A program made the position numbers and the translations under genes. From Cerrena zonata (lineage: Eukaryota; Basidiomycota; Agaricomycetes; Polyporales; Cerrenaceae), in NCBI GenBank assembly GCA_038087015.1, contig JASBNA010000005.1:1302001-1366000 (forward strand): 64,000 nt of DNA, in the 5' to 3' direction. The first letter of the stretch is position 1. Every line of letters starts with the position of its first letter. The notes beneath the pieces are model-generated. The model ran no database searches, was not told the DNA's origin, and saw nothing but the letters and a program-made list of their open reading frames with translations. Shown one piece after another: positions 11,274 to 24,092 of this stretch.

Positions 11274-13263
11274 AAGTGGGCAGGGCGTGATTAAGCAGAC
11301 ACAGTGTAGATGTCCTCGGATAGGGATAGACAGCGAAAACTCAAACATAGCTTCCTGAAAAAATCACATAACCTGGGATATAATTGGAATGAACGAGGGC
11401 CTGAAACGTCACAGTTAGAATCCACATACCTGGAATAACACTGTCTTTCTAAGCAAAAGCATACCCCAGCTACTGCGGAAATTCGGAGACAGAGCTATAA
11501 CAAATCCATTACAGCTACTACCGATGAACGTGATTCGAATCCAATGTGTATTTGATCTCAGCATGCTTGCTAATACTTTTCGATACTGATGCCAGGACGG
11601 ACGCAAGTCTACACCGACGTATTGCTAAATACGATTTGATATCGTTTACATGCCCATATGTTGTGTCTGCTCCGAAGCGACTGGCATGTGGAACCAAACC
11701 CCAAAGCGCAACAGAGGCTAAGATATTTAGGAGAACTGCTCCGTGCAGTGGCTGCCCGAGTATAACGCAGTCTACGTTTGCCTGGTTTGAACAGACCGCA
11801 GGGAGATGAATTATCGAGCCAAGATCTGCCAAGACACACCTTTGACATGATGGTACTAAGGTACAATGTTCCCGGGTCATTATACATATCTGCACAGTCG
11901 CACTCGTCAGCCGAATGAGTAAATGGATGTGTTTGTGGGCTTACATACATCAGCCGGCGGCTCCCAGAGGAATCTCGAGATGAGATGCGTGAGCTGTTAC
12001 TTGATGTTACAAAAAATATAACATATTTTCCGTTACACCCAGGTCCCGGAAGTTGCGAACCAGCGTTCCGTTTGCCATGGATTTCTGCGTCACTGCCTCA
12101 GCTCGTCGATAATGAAATCTTGGAAGCATGATCAGCAACTAGCACCCCGACACTCCGGCTATTTATAGAACAATCTTGGACGCGTCCGTGGACATCCAAG
12201 CATTCATGCATTGCTTCACTTGATCATGCAACTCAATGACGTTGTTGCGGATCATGCCTCCTGGATGCTCGAACCTGTGCCTTCTTGTCTAATGGAATCC
12301 AACGGTATGCCGATGATATTCACGGTGAATGTAAGCCATCCTCACACCACCTTCCCGAGTGTTCAATTCATACGGAGACATTAAGAAGATTTCGAGACTG
12401 CGCAATCATCTACCCGTCCTTCTAAACGAGGCACAACAGCACTTTCAGAGGGGTGATACTCCTTAACCCTATGTAGCAATATCAAACGCATAACTAGAGG
12501 AAATCCGAGAGTACGCACTTGGGACATCAGAAACCGCAGGAAAATGGATTTTTGTCCAGTCCATAGACCGCTCTGCCTTCGTTATTGATACTGCTAAGTG
12601 CTGATCTAGACTGCACCGAACTGTACGATAATCAAGAACGGATGGAGACGATCTACTTCACTCACTTGACCATCATCAGATTTATCACGTCCGGAACGAG
12701 GCGACATCTAGATTGGAAAGCCAGGGTTGAAGTCGATTATACGGTGCCTTTAATGGCAAAGCTCTGACCCGATAGACCTAGTTTCTTGACAATGCAGGAA
12801 TATACAGAATGCAGTTCAAGCATGCCAGAAAAAGCTAGTCATGTAGCCTACGAAGGCGTTTGAGTTGGAAGGCGGACAACCGACTCGGGCGTATGAGTGC
12901 CCAGAGGGAAGATCCAGTCTGATCCAGCAGGGTACAAGACGCCGTCGCTGAATGCAGGCAAACTAGTATGATCGGATCAGTAGATGAGCACCGAGCCTTA
13001 TACGGTATAGCACGAGTCAGTCAAGAGTGACAGCAAACATTTCGTTTTTCGCTCGGAAACCCATAATACATTCTATGATACAACTTCGGTAGCTGGAGGG
13101 CAATGGTCGCATTGTACGACTTTTATGCCACTGTGGTATCCACACGGGCTGATCAAGCATCGTCGATGCATCTTGACGTCTATGGAGACCATCGCACTGT
13201 GAGCATTCGGGGAAACAACATTATATCGTTCAAACATCTATCACTTACAGCGCTGAAAAGCCG
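11274..13263. other. Intergenic, about 2 kb, nothing recognised
   Basis: No open frame here shows a family motif. A short frame from ATG 12227 (about 30 codons, ending at a GTAAGC donor near 12330) could be an exon, but no partner exon could be joined to it. A TATTTATAG run lies at 12161-12169. The stretch could be decayed DNA, as it follows a pseudogene. Confidence 0.4.
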
Positions 13264-13898
13264 CTATGATTTCAACACAGGCTCGGAAACACCCTGAGGT
13301 CCTATTTTCATTTTCGCCACCTGACCTTCAGCATCCTGAATCTCGACTTCGATTTCCTGTCCAGGTTCCACGGGTTGGTCTTCCCCGCCTTTCGTACCTT
13401 CGTCCAGGTTCATGGTTTCCACAAGCCATTTTGCACCCTCATCCCAGCCGATCACTTCCGCTTCGCCGAGTGGCGTACGCCCTGCAGTGTTTTTGATATC
13501 GATAAGGTCCTTCCCTGGGCCCTGAGGATGTTGCACGAGTTTTTGCACAATCATGAGGTGCGAGTTAAGAGCGGCCCAGTGCAGGGCTGTAGACCCTGCA
13601 TTATTCTGAACTGGTAAAAGCGATGGGGGAATCACGGTCAAGAGATAGTCGAGTGCTTCTGTACAGCATCTTTCAGAAGTCAGCTCGTCGGGGATGAAAC
13701 TGTAATATTTTTGAACATACCTATATGACCGTTGGCGCAAACCATATGTAGAATGGTGTTGTTGTTGTCATCCCGTATACTGCTTGCATTATCGGACCCG
13801 AGTTTCTGGACGAATTGTTCAATATTTCCAAGTTCACCGTAGCGACATGAAAGCAATAGTTCGTCTTTATCTTCGTCAGAAGGGTTTGGATGCGACAT
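13264..13898 (-). CDS. YAR1: YAR1-like ankyrin-repeat protein
   Basis: Two exons: 13721-13898 and 13264-13658, with a 62-nt GT..AG intron. The joined reading passes from CANGHI into EALDYLLTVIP, a classic ankyrin helix-turn-helix, which fixes the splice. The protein begins MSHPNPSDEDKDELLL, has two to three ankyrin repeats (NTILHMVCANGHIEALDYLL; STALHWAALNSHLMIVQKLV; AGRTPLGEAEVIGWDEGAKW) and an acidic/polar tail ending SEPVLKS. Length (about 190 aa) and layout match yeast Yar1, a chaperone that keeps ribosomal protein uS3 soluble until it joins the small subunit. That function is inferred from the family; two-repeat ankyrin proteins can have other roles. The symbol is by resemblance only. 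Confidence 0.82.
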
Positions 13899-14802
13899 GG
13901 AAGTACTATAGAAAGGGTTTTGCGGAAAACGCCGATCAACGATCCATTTGATCGAAACACCTTTCAACAGTTCCCGGTTTCTACGAGTGCCCGTACATCG
14001 GTCCTGCCCAAGTTGGTTGTCACAGTCTTGCTGCCATGAAGGCTTCGAAATACCGTGCAGCAGGCCTCATGTCTGCTCATGCATGCTGTAACCTGTTATA
14101 CAAGGTTCAAACTTTGTTGGTTATAGGTTTCTCGAAGTCAGTGCTCGGTCCTCGATGACCAAGCATCGGTGAGAACGTCAAATGCCTCTTGTTCAATCTC
14201 GCAGCAATTGACGGATTCATCGTTCAACCGTACTGGAGTCTTTGGTTGGGCCCCCAAGGCAACACTGATCGTAGTGACGAGTGGTCGGGTCGACGGGATA
14301 GACTCAATGCCGCGGAAACGGGAGGTGTACATAAAACAGCTTATCAACTTTTCTTGACCAAATTAGATGCCACTCAGGACCATGTGAGCATGCCGATTCG
14401 TTTACCCTCACATGTGGCGGTCGACTACGGTGCGAAAGTGGCTGATTTGAGTTAGATCTTACCTCGATCTAGAAGGTTCTCTCCACCAAATGAGCAGTCT
14501 CGTACACAATACACCGCCTCCTGAAGGTATACTTTTTGTGTCGCCCATGTTCCATCAGTGTTTCAAGACGCCAAGTATGAAATAGGGAAGAACACAGACG
14601 GGTTTCCATATTCCGAATGCGGTGAAGCATGTGCTTGCATTGATCCCCTCAATCATTTGTGATGTGTGGTGGTTTTACTTGGTGCTTGGTATTATATACC
14701 CTAGCCACCGTTCGGATGGGGGCTCCTGCTCGTTCTGTCTGACCATTACGCACTTTCGTTTCGCACTCGCGAGGTCCCCCCTCTTTGGTTTCGCCTACAA
14801 TC
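13899..14802. other. Intergenic between divergent genes, about 900 bp
   Basis: The ankyrin gene (-) and the seven-helix membrane gene (+) diverge from this stretch, so both promoters should lie here. The open frame 14189-14455 (+) has no known motif and no splice partner. No clear TATA box was found. Confidence 0.4.
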
Positions 14803-16914
14803 ATGGCACACACATCCGGAGCAACCTACTTGACGTGGTCAGTCCTAACTATCTTCGTAAGTGATCCCAGCCCATTTCGATCGGTGTGCACACGATATTG
14901 ATCCCCGAGTCGGCAGCTTGGAGTGTTCCTTGTCCACCATTTGTGGAACTTCGATAGATTTCGAAGTTTAAAGTAAGCGAAATGTTGTTGCCAATATGCA
15001 AAGGACCAAGCTTACATCTTTTGCAGATGGAATCATGGCCCAGCTTCAGGAGCGTTCAAGCGCATTATGACTGTAGGTGGTGTTTCATAATATGTGCAAT
15101 TCTTACTGAAGACTATGTTTAGTACACATATATTGTAACAATACCATGTGTGGCTGCTTTTGCGATAGGATTTGCTGTGATCAAGTATGAAGTTGGATAT
15201 AGTGTCGTTCCAGGGTATGGCAGTGAGTCTTTATAGTACCTCCTTCAATTTCCTCACCGAACTGTTCGGTTTTGTAGTAATCCCAACACCCTACGAATTG
15301 TGGCCGGAACCGGCTCAGCGGGCAGTTTTCCCTCTTCAACTATTATTTTCAATAGCCTGGTCGTTCGAGATGTAAGTGGTAGCCTGTCATTATTAGGTTG
15401 TAATGTCACTAATACGGACTCGTGACGCAGGGTTACACATCTAGAGGGTAGGCGGAATCCATTATGGAATCTCAATATCCCCTTACTGACAGTCCTTAAT
15501 CTCATCACCAGAACTTTGCTTCTGGATGTTCCTTATCAACGCAGGTTCAATACAGCGGGACTGGTTCCACAGCGTGTATTTTAAAACGTGGATAGTCGGC
15601 TCCGTTATAGCCCTAACCTACATGCCACTCGTTACCATCCTTACTCGACACGACCCTCTTAGGGTATGTCTTTACCGTCCAAGTTTAGAGTTCCTACCTG
15701 ACTCATTACACAAATCAGTCTGAAGGTGCTATGTTCCTTGCAGGCAGTCTTGGCGGTCTAATATTGACAATCTGGTTCATGCCTATCCTGTAAGTCGGAC
15801 CTCAGACTTCTGTCTTGCCTGTTTGCTGAGATATTGGTGAAGATGGGTCTTCCCTGAATTCGTAGAAAACCTGGTATGTTTGGTTTGGTTTTATCGTGTT
15901 AATGTCCCACTAACGCTTATATTGCTTTTCAGAAACGGGAAGGTGTCGATATGAATACCGTCATTCGATTGACGACATTCTATGAGTTGAACGTGAGTGA
16001 CATCATTGTAATGTTCTGTTTTGAGACTTACCCGAGACTTCAGTCCATTCGTGTCGTCTTCCGTTTCCTAATGGTTATACCCCTCCTCATTCTCGGTTTT
16101 GATGGCGTCACGCCTCATCACCATGTTAATGAAAGCAGGTGCGTTGCAGCTTTTTTAACCTTTTTACCCGCTCCACTCACGCGTTCAATCCTCCTAATTA
16201 TTTGTGCGAAATAGTTTCTGGACAGAATTACTTCCAATCATTTCAGCCATAGGATGCGTTGTATCATCTGGAATTACTTTGGTGGTAAGTCGCTCGAACA
16301 AGTCTGGTCGTTTTTTTTGGCGTGCGATTTGTGCTAACGCCATAATCATAGATCTTCTTCCCCCGTTCGATTCGCGGGGAGATTGAAGCCAAGCAAGCGG
16401 CTCGCCAAAGAAGATCCAGAGGAAACCTTATCATCGGCCACCCGGAACACCTGAACTCAATGCAACGGGTTGACACTCGTGGTTCGGAAATGAAGGATAT
16501 CTCATCGCTCAGCCACTACCATGGTCAAGAACTCGACATGCGCAGGATGAGCGCCAATACCAGCTCATCGTCGTTCCAGGAGTCTCTCGACGCCGAAGCT
16601 GGAGGATCCAAAGCAGTGGTGACTTTCGCGCCAAATCGTAGATTATCAACCGGAGGAACTGTCGAGGGGCATGTGACTGTTCTCAACTCGACAGAACTGG
16701 ACCTCATCAGACAGAATTCTCGGTCGGCGAATGTACACCCGTTCATTAACAATTTCACCTCGCCTATCGGTATGTCTAGTTTTTTTCCTTGACAGATGTG
16801 AGATACGCGTACTAACCACATGTGTTTTCCATCATTCCTGGTGGTGCAGACTTGATGCAAGGTCCTGGTACATCATATGCCTCTCATCCGTATGGACACA
16901 CGGGCCCTGCGTGA
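14803..16914 (+). CDS. Seven-helix membrane protein of unknown function
   Basis: About twelve exons join from ATG 14803 (MAHTSGATYLTWSVLTIF) to TGA 16912-16914. Seven hydrophobic segments are visible: LTIFLGVFLVHHLW; YIVTIPCVAAFAIGFAVI; AVFPLQLLFSIAWSFEM; WIVGSVIALTYMPLVTIL; FLAGSLGGLILTIWFMPIL; FRFLMVIPLLILGF; LLPIISAIGCVVSSGITLV. A loop after helix three has VTHLEELCFWMFLINAGS, and a conserved-looking GVTPHHHVNES stands before helix seven. After the last helix come RSIRGEIEAKQAARQRRSRG and a Ser/Thr-rich cytoplasmic tail of roughly 150 residues ending HPYGHTGPA. The layout resembles a family I have seen widely in basidiomycetes without known function. The topology is GPCR-like, but no receptor motif (such as that of Ste3) is recognisable, so I do not call it a receptor. 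Confidence 0.8.
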
Positions 16915-17645
16915 ACCTAGTTTCTGTACACTCTTGATGATTTTCTCTACGACGTCTCCGTACCACCTCCGTGGTTGCCCGTCTCTGCGCGTTTCGCACA
17001 ATAAATCGACACTGCCTGACTGTAACATAGGGACCACCATTTTTCACAGCTCCTGCCATCAAAACATACCGTTGTATCTGAAACCATATCTGAATTTGCG
17101 ACTATTGTTTTAGTCTTTCCATCGCCGGAGCATTGTGTCTCGGCAACTTCGTTCTTACAGCTTTCATTACTTCACATACCCCGACTATCATTTATTTATT
17201 CGTTGTTTCCTTACATACATTTGGATACCTTTATTCTGTAACATATCATCTAATAAACCTCGCTCTGTATCCCTGTCAATATCGCCATAGGCAGGCTTGC
17301 ATAGTTGGTGGAGTCGGATATAAGTATCGGCAATCTTGAACAAAAAAAACATTGCGATGTTGTGCGGTGAAACATGAGGCGTCAAGGAACTCGAACAACA
17401 GCGTGTATGGAGCCGGTGGGAAGGACTGCACATCCACCGTTAGTAAAGAGTATATCTCTTCTATGTAGAAGATTCGAACATCCCTTTCGGTATGATATTT
17501 TTAAGTTGAATTTAAGGATACAATTGGTAACTCTTTGTAGTACATATCAAAGAAATGATGCGTACAAGATCGTAAGTCAAATTGTAATTTAAATCGACGA
17601 GGGCATATCTTTGGGAGTGATTGAGTGGTTAGCATGATTGAAACA
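16915..17645. other. Intergenic between convergent genes, 731 bp
   Basis: This gap holds the 3' ends of the seven-helix gene (+) and of the P450 (-). It contains runs of T and C and scattered TACAT repeats typical of 3' regions. No exon seen. Confidence 0.4.
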
Positions 17646-19995
17646 TCAAGACGTAATGCATTCCATCCTAACGGGGAAGGCCGGCTTGGTACTTTCCCTG
17701 CCGACAGTGGGGTATCGAAGGCCTGAGAGATTCCATACGACTTCTTTGGTCTCTTGTGCTAACGAGACTCGGAATTTAGGAATGAGCACGGAGAGAACGA
17801 CCTCTGCAAATGATACTATTAGCTGCGGCCACAGCTATAAGATGATTATGACGTACTCATCTCGAGTTGCGAGAATTTGAAACCACTATAAAGGAAAGTA
17901 AAAATGTGTAGCACTCTTATACAGACCAGTTTACTTACATGCAGGATCTCCCACCACCATGGAACGTCATCCTATGCAATTTAATCAGCGAGCCGGCATT
18001 CTGATGGTGTTAATGCTACACACAAATTGGAATATACTCCAGGGATATGTGCCTCCGTAACGGTGGGAGGCAAGGAAGACAGCCAGCGTTCAGGCTTGAA
18101 TTCCAAAGCATCCTCCCCCCAGATGTCTTTGCTCAGATTTCCGGAGCGAATACCGATGAAGATGGTTGTGCCAGCTGGAACAGGGATTTCGTTCATAGGT
18201 GTACCATCGAGACCAATGACCGGTTTGGCGACAGGCATCGTGATATCCCTTTTCGCTCTAGAGACAGCTGTGAGGATGACAATACCTGATGACTACAGAA
18301 CGATACATACTCTCTGACCATGAAAGAAACCGGCGGATATCTACCAAAACAAAAGTCAGTAGGTAGGTATTTACATAGGCTGAGAATACGCACATCCTCA
18401 TCGTTTCGCGACAGAATGCGTCCATGTACGGAAGGGCGACAAGCTCGTCGTGAGGAATATCTTCACCATATCGTTCCTGAGCTTCGGCGAGTTCAGCACG
18501 AAGTTTGTCCTGAACATCTGGGTTGTGTGCAAACATATCCAGCATGGCGCAAAGGGCTCCTGAGGTTGAGTCTGTTCCGGCAGCAACGAGGGTCCTAATA
18601 ATATTGAGTATGTCACAACCCGGTCTTCGAGCACCGTACAGCTGCCTCTACTACTTACGACATTTGAGCAATCAACTCTTCCTCAGAAAGACTCTCCGCT
18701 GGAGAAGCTGACATGTTGGCACGCACTGACCCGAAATCAATAAGACGGGTATTTGAGTGCACGTCAACTCACGTAAGATGCTCATGATATCCTTGCCCTC
18801 GCCTACTTGATGAACCGCGTTATCATCTCCAGATCCTAGTAGAGCTATCTTGTCCGCCAAAATCTTCGTGGATTCACTTTCGATCTTCAGAGCCACTCGT
18901 CTCAAATGATTGATCTTGGAGAGAGGTACGATATCCGCTACCGCATTCCGCAACCAGGCGGGACCTAATCTTTTGACATATTTGAACAGAAACTGTAGTT
19001 CGGAGAAATCAGAGACGGCCGGTCTGAATAGAAAGTGGTGTGAGTTTCAACTACAGTCCATTCCACTAGTACTCACAGGAGTTCTCTAATAGCGTCACCG
19101 AAAGCGTTAGGGACGGGTCTTTCAAGATTGTCTAAGGAACAGCCTAAGCCTCCTTGACCCATCAGTTCGAGAGCGGTTCGACCAAGCCAGTCGAGCATAT
19201 TCACTGTAGCGGCTTTCTCGTCGGCTAATTGCGTCTCGATTCCTGCGCAAAGCTAACGAATATTCAGTACGCTATCCATTGTGGGGGCAGTCGCGGTTAC
19301 CTTGTGAGCAACAGTGTAGAACAGCGGAGTCATGGCGCGCATGTGATTGACGGAGAATACAGGATTCAACATCTTCCGCTGTTTCCTGTGCGTTTCACCT
19401 AAAACAAACATCAGGATAGGAAAATACGCGCGTTCATGTTTCTTTCTCTACCTTGAACTCCAAATAGACCCGGACCTAGAGTCATGTGAATGGCACTAGG
19501 AAGAATGAGTGAATATAATATCAGTCTCGTTTTTCCTGTACTCACTCCACGTTCCATTCAGGCTTCTCATACGATTCCATTTCCCTAAGCGTGATCTGTT
19601 GTAATGCCAGTGGGTCAAAGACGTATAAGATGCGATGCTAGGTTGTGATGAATGGGGACAAGTGAAATTGATTAACATGGTTCATTAGCGTCCATTGGGT
19701 ACAACATACCCCTAGTATACCGGTGATCCTGACTACACTATTGTATCGCGTTCCAAGTCGATCAAGGAAGTCCCACCCATGCCGGTCATAAAATTGTCTA
19801 AGATTGCCTGGAAATAACGCCAATTAGTTTAGGACGTGTATGGTATTCTGTGCAATGCAACATACCTCTTAGGTATGACGGAGATTCTGGGCCGGGGATA
19901 TTGTCTAAGGGTGACTGAACAAAAAGAGTACGGGTCGCGCGCCACGCGACCCAACAGATGCTAGCAGTAATGAGGGCGATGAAGAGAGGAGACAT
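17646..19995 (-). CDS. Cytochrome P450, subfamily copy 1
   Basis: Start at 19995 (MSPLFIALITASICWVAWRA, a membrane anchor), then PLDNIPGPESPSYLR. Many short exons follow (about twelve) down to TGA at 17646-17648. Landmarks: I-helix AAGTDSTSGAL (about 18560-18595), K-helix ETMRM (about 18400), PVPAGTTIFIGIRSGNL (about 18165-18210), KPERW, and the heme loop FHGGGRSC (about 17944-17965) continuing after an intron as IGFKFSQLEM. All catalytic residues are present. The C-terminus reads NLSGLRYPTVGRES and ends PVRMECITS. The same exon pattern and wording recur in the genes at 57547-59903 and 60745-63107, so the three are paralogues. A TATAAAA box lies 66 bp upstream, which supports the start. Substrate unknown. 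Confidence 0.92.
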
Positions 19996-20060
19996 GATGA
20001 AGACCCCTGACTGTGTACGAGAGGTCGAGTGCTAAAGTATACGATCATACATCGCCCATG

Positions 20061-20067
20061 TTTTATA
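20061..20067 (-). promoter_or_regulatory. TATA box of P450 copy 1
   Basis: TATAAAA on the - strand, 66 bp before the ATG at 19995. The two paralogues have similar boxes at similar distances, which supports a real core promoter. Confidence 0.65.
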
Positions 20068-21207
20068 CCTCTATACTTGCTACCGTACCCGCCTCGCCTG
20101 TCTGCCTGCTGACTATCATGCTAAGATTCTTACGGCTCCTCATTTCCAAGCCGGGTCTGAATAATCTCCCAATTGGGAATCAATATTGTATCCTTTATGG
20201 GTGTCCAGTGAGAAGCTAGGCGTAAGCCGTTACGAAATCGCTTGGCGGTAAACCCGCGAATCACATCCCAAGATGACAACACGTGAGAGCGTCGATGCAT
20301 ACAGGACCACTCATATTCTGCGGATTTGATTTTTCTGTTCGCAGATATTATGTAGTATGAACAACCTCAAAGACAGTAAGAGATTTATGCATCGCTAGAA
20401 AACTGAGACTGTGTCAGCTTCAATGAGTCAGAAGCTGTCGTATATATCACAATACCTCTGCCTAGCACAACACTGAATGAACAGCCATTTCCCAAGAGCT
20501 GCTTCTCAATGGGAAAATCCTTGACATTATGTGTAAAGGAAGGGAATGGATGAATCATTTATCTCACCCGAGGATCCCTGACATACGGCTGCGGACCCTT
20601 GAATCAATTTTGCGAATGTATAATATGTTCCGATCGACGGACGGCGTGTAGCACTCGTCTTAGTAGTCAGTATAGAATAAGGTGTGTTGATACGTCACAG
20701 TAATCCTCAGGTCGGCTAATCACTATTTGTGCATATTTGGCATAAAGGCCGTTGCCTTTTATAGGATCCCCACTCGGTCTAGGCGTCTACGGCAACAACG
20801 CAACTGTGACATCTGAGTCGCTGACTCTTGAAACGTCCGTCATGTAATGTCTAATGTACTTGAAGGCCTAGGGGCGGGAGGCTGAAGCTATAGTTACTAT
20901 ACCCTTCATTCCTCGTTCACTTACATTTGACAGGTCAATTGGTCGTACAGTATTGTGTCGGAGAAAGTGAAAACATTCATATTGGCACATGCTAAGCGGC
21001 AAATGAAGTCATTACAACAACCTATATCATTGGATTTTACTAGTGTTAAATCATAAAACATTAGATGTCCGAGGAACGAGATACAAACTAGCACAACAAT
21101 CCCTGTAATAAACAAAATAATAACCATAGTCTGACAGATGAATGTCCCGATACTCAAATAACAAAACAAACACGATTCGATTTTCCGCAGTCACTATTGA
21201 TATTAAT
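20068..21207. other. Intergenic, about 1.1 kb
   Basis: Stretch between the P450 promoter and the 3' end of the arrestin gene. The open frame 20921-21169 (-) encodes one hydrophobic helix but has no other support. Nothing else recognised. Confidence 0.4.
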
Positions 21208-24092
21208 TTATGAATTCGCAACAGCTTCATATGCAGGAGGTGCCTCTCCCAATTCGGTTTCTTGACCCGCCACTAATCGCTCAAATCGGTTGTACGCAGA
21301 TGTTTGACGACTAAGTGTAAGAGGTGAGTTATGCCCAGAGGGATGGTCCGTTGAATAACTTGAGGTTGACTGAGTCGACGCATGTCGTCCGAGAGGCCAT
21401 CGGTGTGGAGAGGGATGAGATAATGGGTTCTGTGACATGGGACTGGCAGGTGTGTTTAGAGGGGCATGACTTCCAGTTGGCGGAGGGGAAAGAGGCGGGG
21501 AGGTTGTGTTTATGGCATTGAGGACTCTGTTACCCCGTTGACAGCGACATTGAGGACCATCGGGGATGGTACTGAGGTCACCTGAATAGGGGGGAAGGGC
21601 AGTATACAAGGGACTGCAGAGACACTGAACGAGTCCAAATGTCAGTCTTACGATGACCAGGTAGCTGATAGGAAAACAACACACAGAGAGAATGTGGATC
21701 GGTGTTTGCACCACAATATCGTACATCTTTCTCCGTCCTGTGACAGGATCTAGATCCCTATCATCACCTCTCTGAACCCGGAAGATAACCTTGAGCACAT
21801 GGGTGATCAGGATATTGCTCTTCTTGTTCTTGTTTGTGAAGTGAAGTTGAGTGCAACTCTTCGGTAACTGGACCTCGGTTTCAATCTGCCAAGGGCCGGG
21901 ACCCATGAACCTCGAAGCGAGTTCTGAGAGATCGTCATCTTCATGAAATAACTGGTTCAGCGGGGATTTCTTGAAAGCGTCTGGGTCGTCCATAGAGAGA
22001 GGGAGAAGGTGGCTCTCTTTGGTTGTGGGAGTAAGACTTAAGACAGGAATGCGGTTGACCGACTCTGTTCGTGCGACCCGCTTGAACTGCGTAAGATACT
22101 CCACACGTTCTGTGAGAGGTGCTCCATGAACTTGACGTAAATATTTAGATGATAAAATGTGTACCTTCGATCACCAAGGATAGCTTGTATACCTTCATTT
22201 TGGTCCATGGTGCAAAAGTCACATTGATCGGAATCGTCCCTCCAATGTAGAAGCTTCTCCCAGAGATGCTGATAAGATACTGCATCTGGTCGTCCCACTG
22301 CCTCTCCACAATGATACTCTCCGTATCCTCCGTATCGTCCTCCCCAGGAGACGCGACGACAGTCACCTCTTGTGAAGCGGAGAGTTTCGATTTGAACGCT
22401 CCCGGGCGATGTACTACGGCTTTCAGTCGCCAAACAACGGAACCATATTCGCATGATATCGAAGGAGAAGATGTCACGGGAATGGCAAATGAAATAGGGT
22501 ACGTGTAAACGCCTGAAGATTCAAATTCAAATTCAAGGAAATAAACTTTAGTCGATGCAGATCATGAACTAACCTGACTTGAACTCTTTCCACCCATCAC
22601 CGTGGGGTTTCTTGTCGTCAATATCCAGTCCAAGGACCTCACCCACCCGTTCTAGTATCGCAGCCTTATGAGGCTGCTCGATTGTCTCTGCAATACTGAC
22701 TCGTCTCCTATCTGGACTCCTTCTCCTCCCCCTGCTCGAATCTCTGGTATGACTTCGGCCTGGCGTTGTATCTCTAAGTGGAGTCATCTCTCGCAAGGGT
22801 GTCATCTCCCTTACAGGTGTGGCATCTCTGGCTCTGGCAGGTCCCAGGTCCCTATCCCTATCATTATGGCTGACACTCCGTACACGCTCTTTGACTGCAT
22901 CGAAGAACGCGGTCGAGACGTTGGCAAAGTTGAAGCGTTTGCTGTTCCGCCCTCGTGAATTGCTTTCTTCTGTGGTGGGCGAAGTTGCACGGGAAGAGTT
23001 TGCTCTAGAAGGCGAGGAGTGAAGCTGTCCATTGGGTTCTGTGGTGATGCCATGGTTGAGCGTGGCCGTCCCGGAGCTATTTCCAAGCACGAACTCTCCG
23101 GAGTACTCCGTTGATGGGACAGAGGCAGGGTGCTCAGGTTGATATGGCGGTGTTTGTATACCTGTGATCCCAGGCGACGAGCGACTACGAGGAACTACAA
23201 TCACGAGTGTAGATTAGTTTCAGTCCCAGGCGATAGATGACGAGACACATACGATTTGACTCTGCTTCTAAAGTCAAATTCGCCTGCAGAACATGCTGGA
23301 GATCATCTATACCAGTCGTATTTGTCTCCTGTAGCTCCTCCACAGTATCCATTGGGCTACGGTGAAGACTGAAACTCGTTCGGCGACTTAACGAGCGCAC
23401 AGGCGTTAGTGAGGGTGAATCTCTGGGGGAGTATGGCGGCGTCGGGAGATAAGAGTCGTGATGTGCAACAAAGTCCGTCTGGTGATTCGTCTGGTCAACG
23501 CTGAGGAACCTCTGTGGTAGTCTGCCCCTAGTAGTGGCTCTTGTCAATCCCCTGCCCCTTCGCTCCCATTCGGGTTCTTCTCGGGGTTGACTCTGGCTCA
23601 TTAGAGAAGTCCGGGGTGCATCGTGGTGGTCAGAAGAAGATTCGTCTGACCGATCATCATCCTCATGTTCAGGATCGAAAGCGACTCCAGGTCCCAGGGA
23701 TAAGGTTCGGCGATGCGAAGTCGACGAACTCTGCAAGTTTGCGTCAAAATAGACGTATGACTGAGAATAGATTTTGTGCTCTTCTGAAATATCTATTCGA
23801 CGAGCACCAACCCCTGCAAGTCAAGAGCAAAGTCAGATTAACGTTGAAATTGTCATGGACTAAGTTTGGATAACCAGCCAACACTCGTACCTTCTGGCCA
23901 GGCAGTGCTGGCTTTGCAGGTCAGCTGAAGCTCGATGCTCGTAACCTTTGTTGCTTTGGAAAGGTTAAGGACAAGAATACCACGCAGCATGGCGGGTGGG
24001 TCCCCTCCTGGGTTTCTGAATCTTCCTGTGGCATCGCCCGCTCGAAGAAAGACGACGGATTCAGCAAGGCGGATATCTAATGAGTTTTTCAT
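21208..24092 (-). CDS. Alpha-arrestin with PPxY motif (ART-type adaptor)
   Basis: Six or more exons join from ATG 24092 (MKNSLDIRLAESVVFLR) to the stop at 21208. The N-terminal arrestin fold is seen in AMLRGILVLNLSKATKVTSIELQLTC, and the C-terminal arrestin fold in YGSVVWRLKAVVHR followed by IPINVTFAPW and YKLSLVIE. Between the folds is a very long disordered insert (about 22570-23740) rich in Ser, Arg and Pro, with a tandem EMTPLREMTPLRDTTP stretch and an RDSSRGRRRSPDRRR stretch. The C-terminus has LPPYSG and GEAPPAYEAV; PPAY is the class of motif that binds WW domains of Nedd4/Rsp5 ubiquitin ligases. Known role of the family: recruiting Rsp5 to plasma-membrane transporters for ubiquitylation and endocytosis. 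Cargo unknown. A further 5' exon cannot be excluded. Confidence 0.85.

Noticed and set aside
14803..16914. A Ste3-type pheromone receptor
   Set aside because: Seven helices are seen, but the Ste3 sequence motifs are not, and the loop wording is of another, uncharacterised family.
20921..21169. 82-codon - strand frame with a hydrophobic helix
   Set aside because: AT-rich sequence easily yields hydrophobic codons; no start context, splice partner or family.
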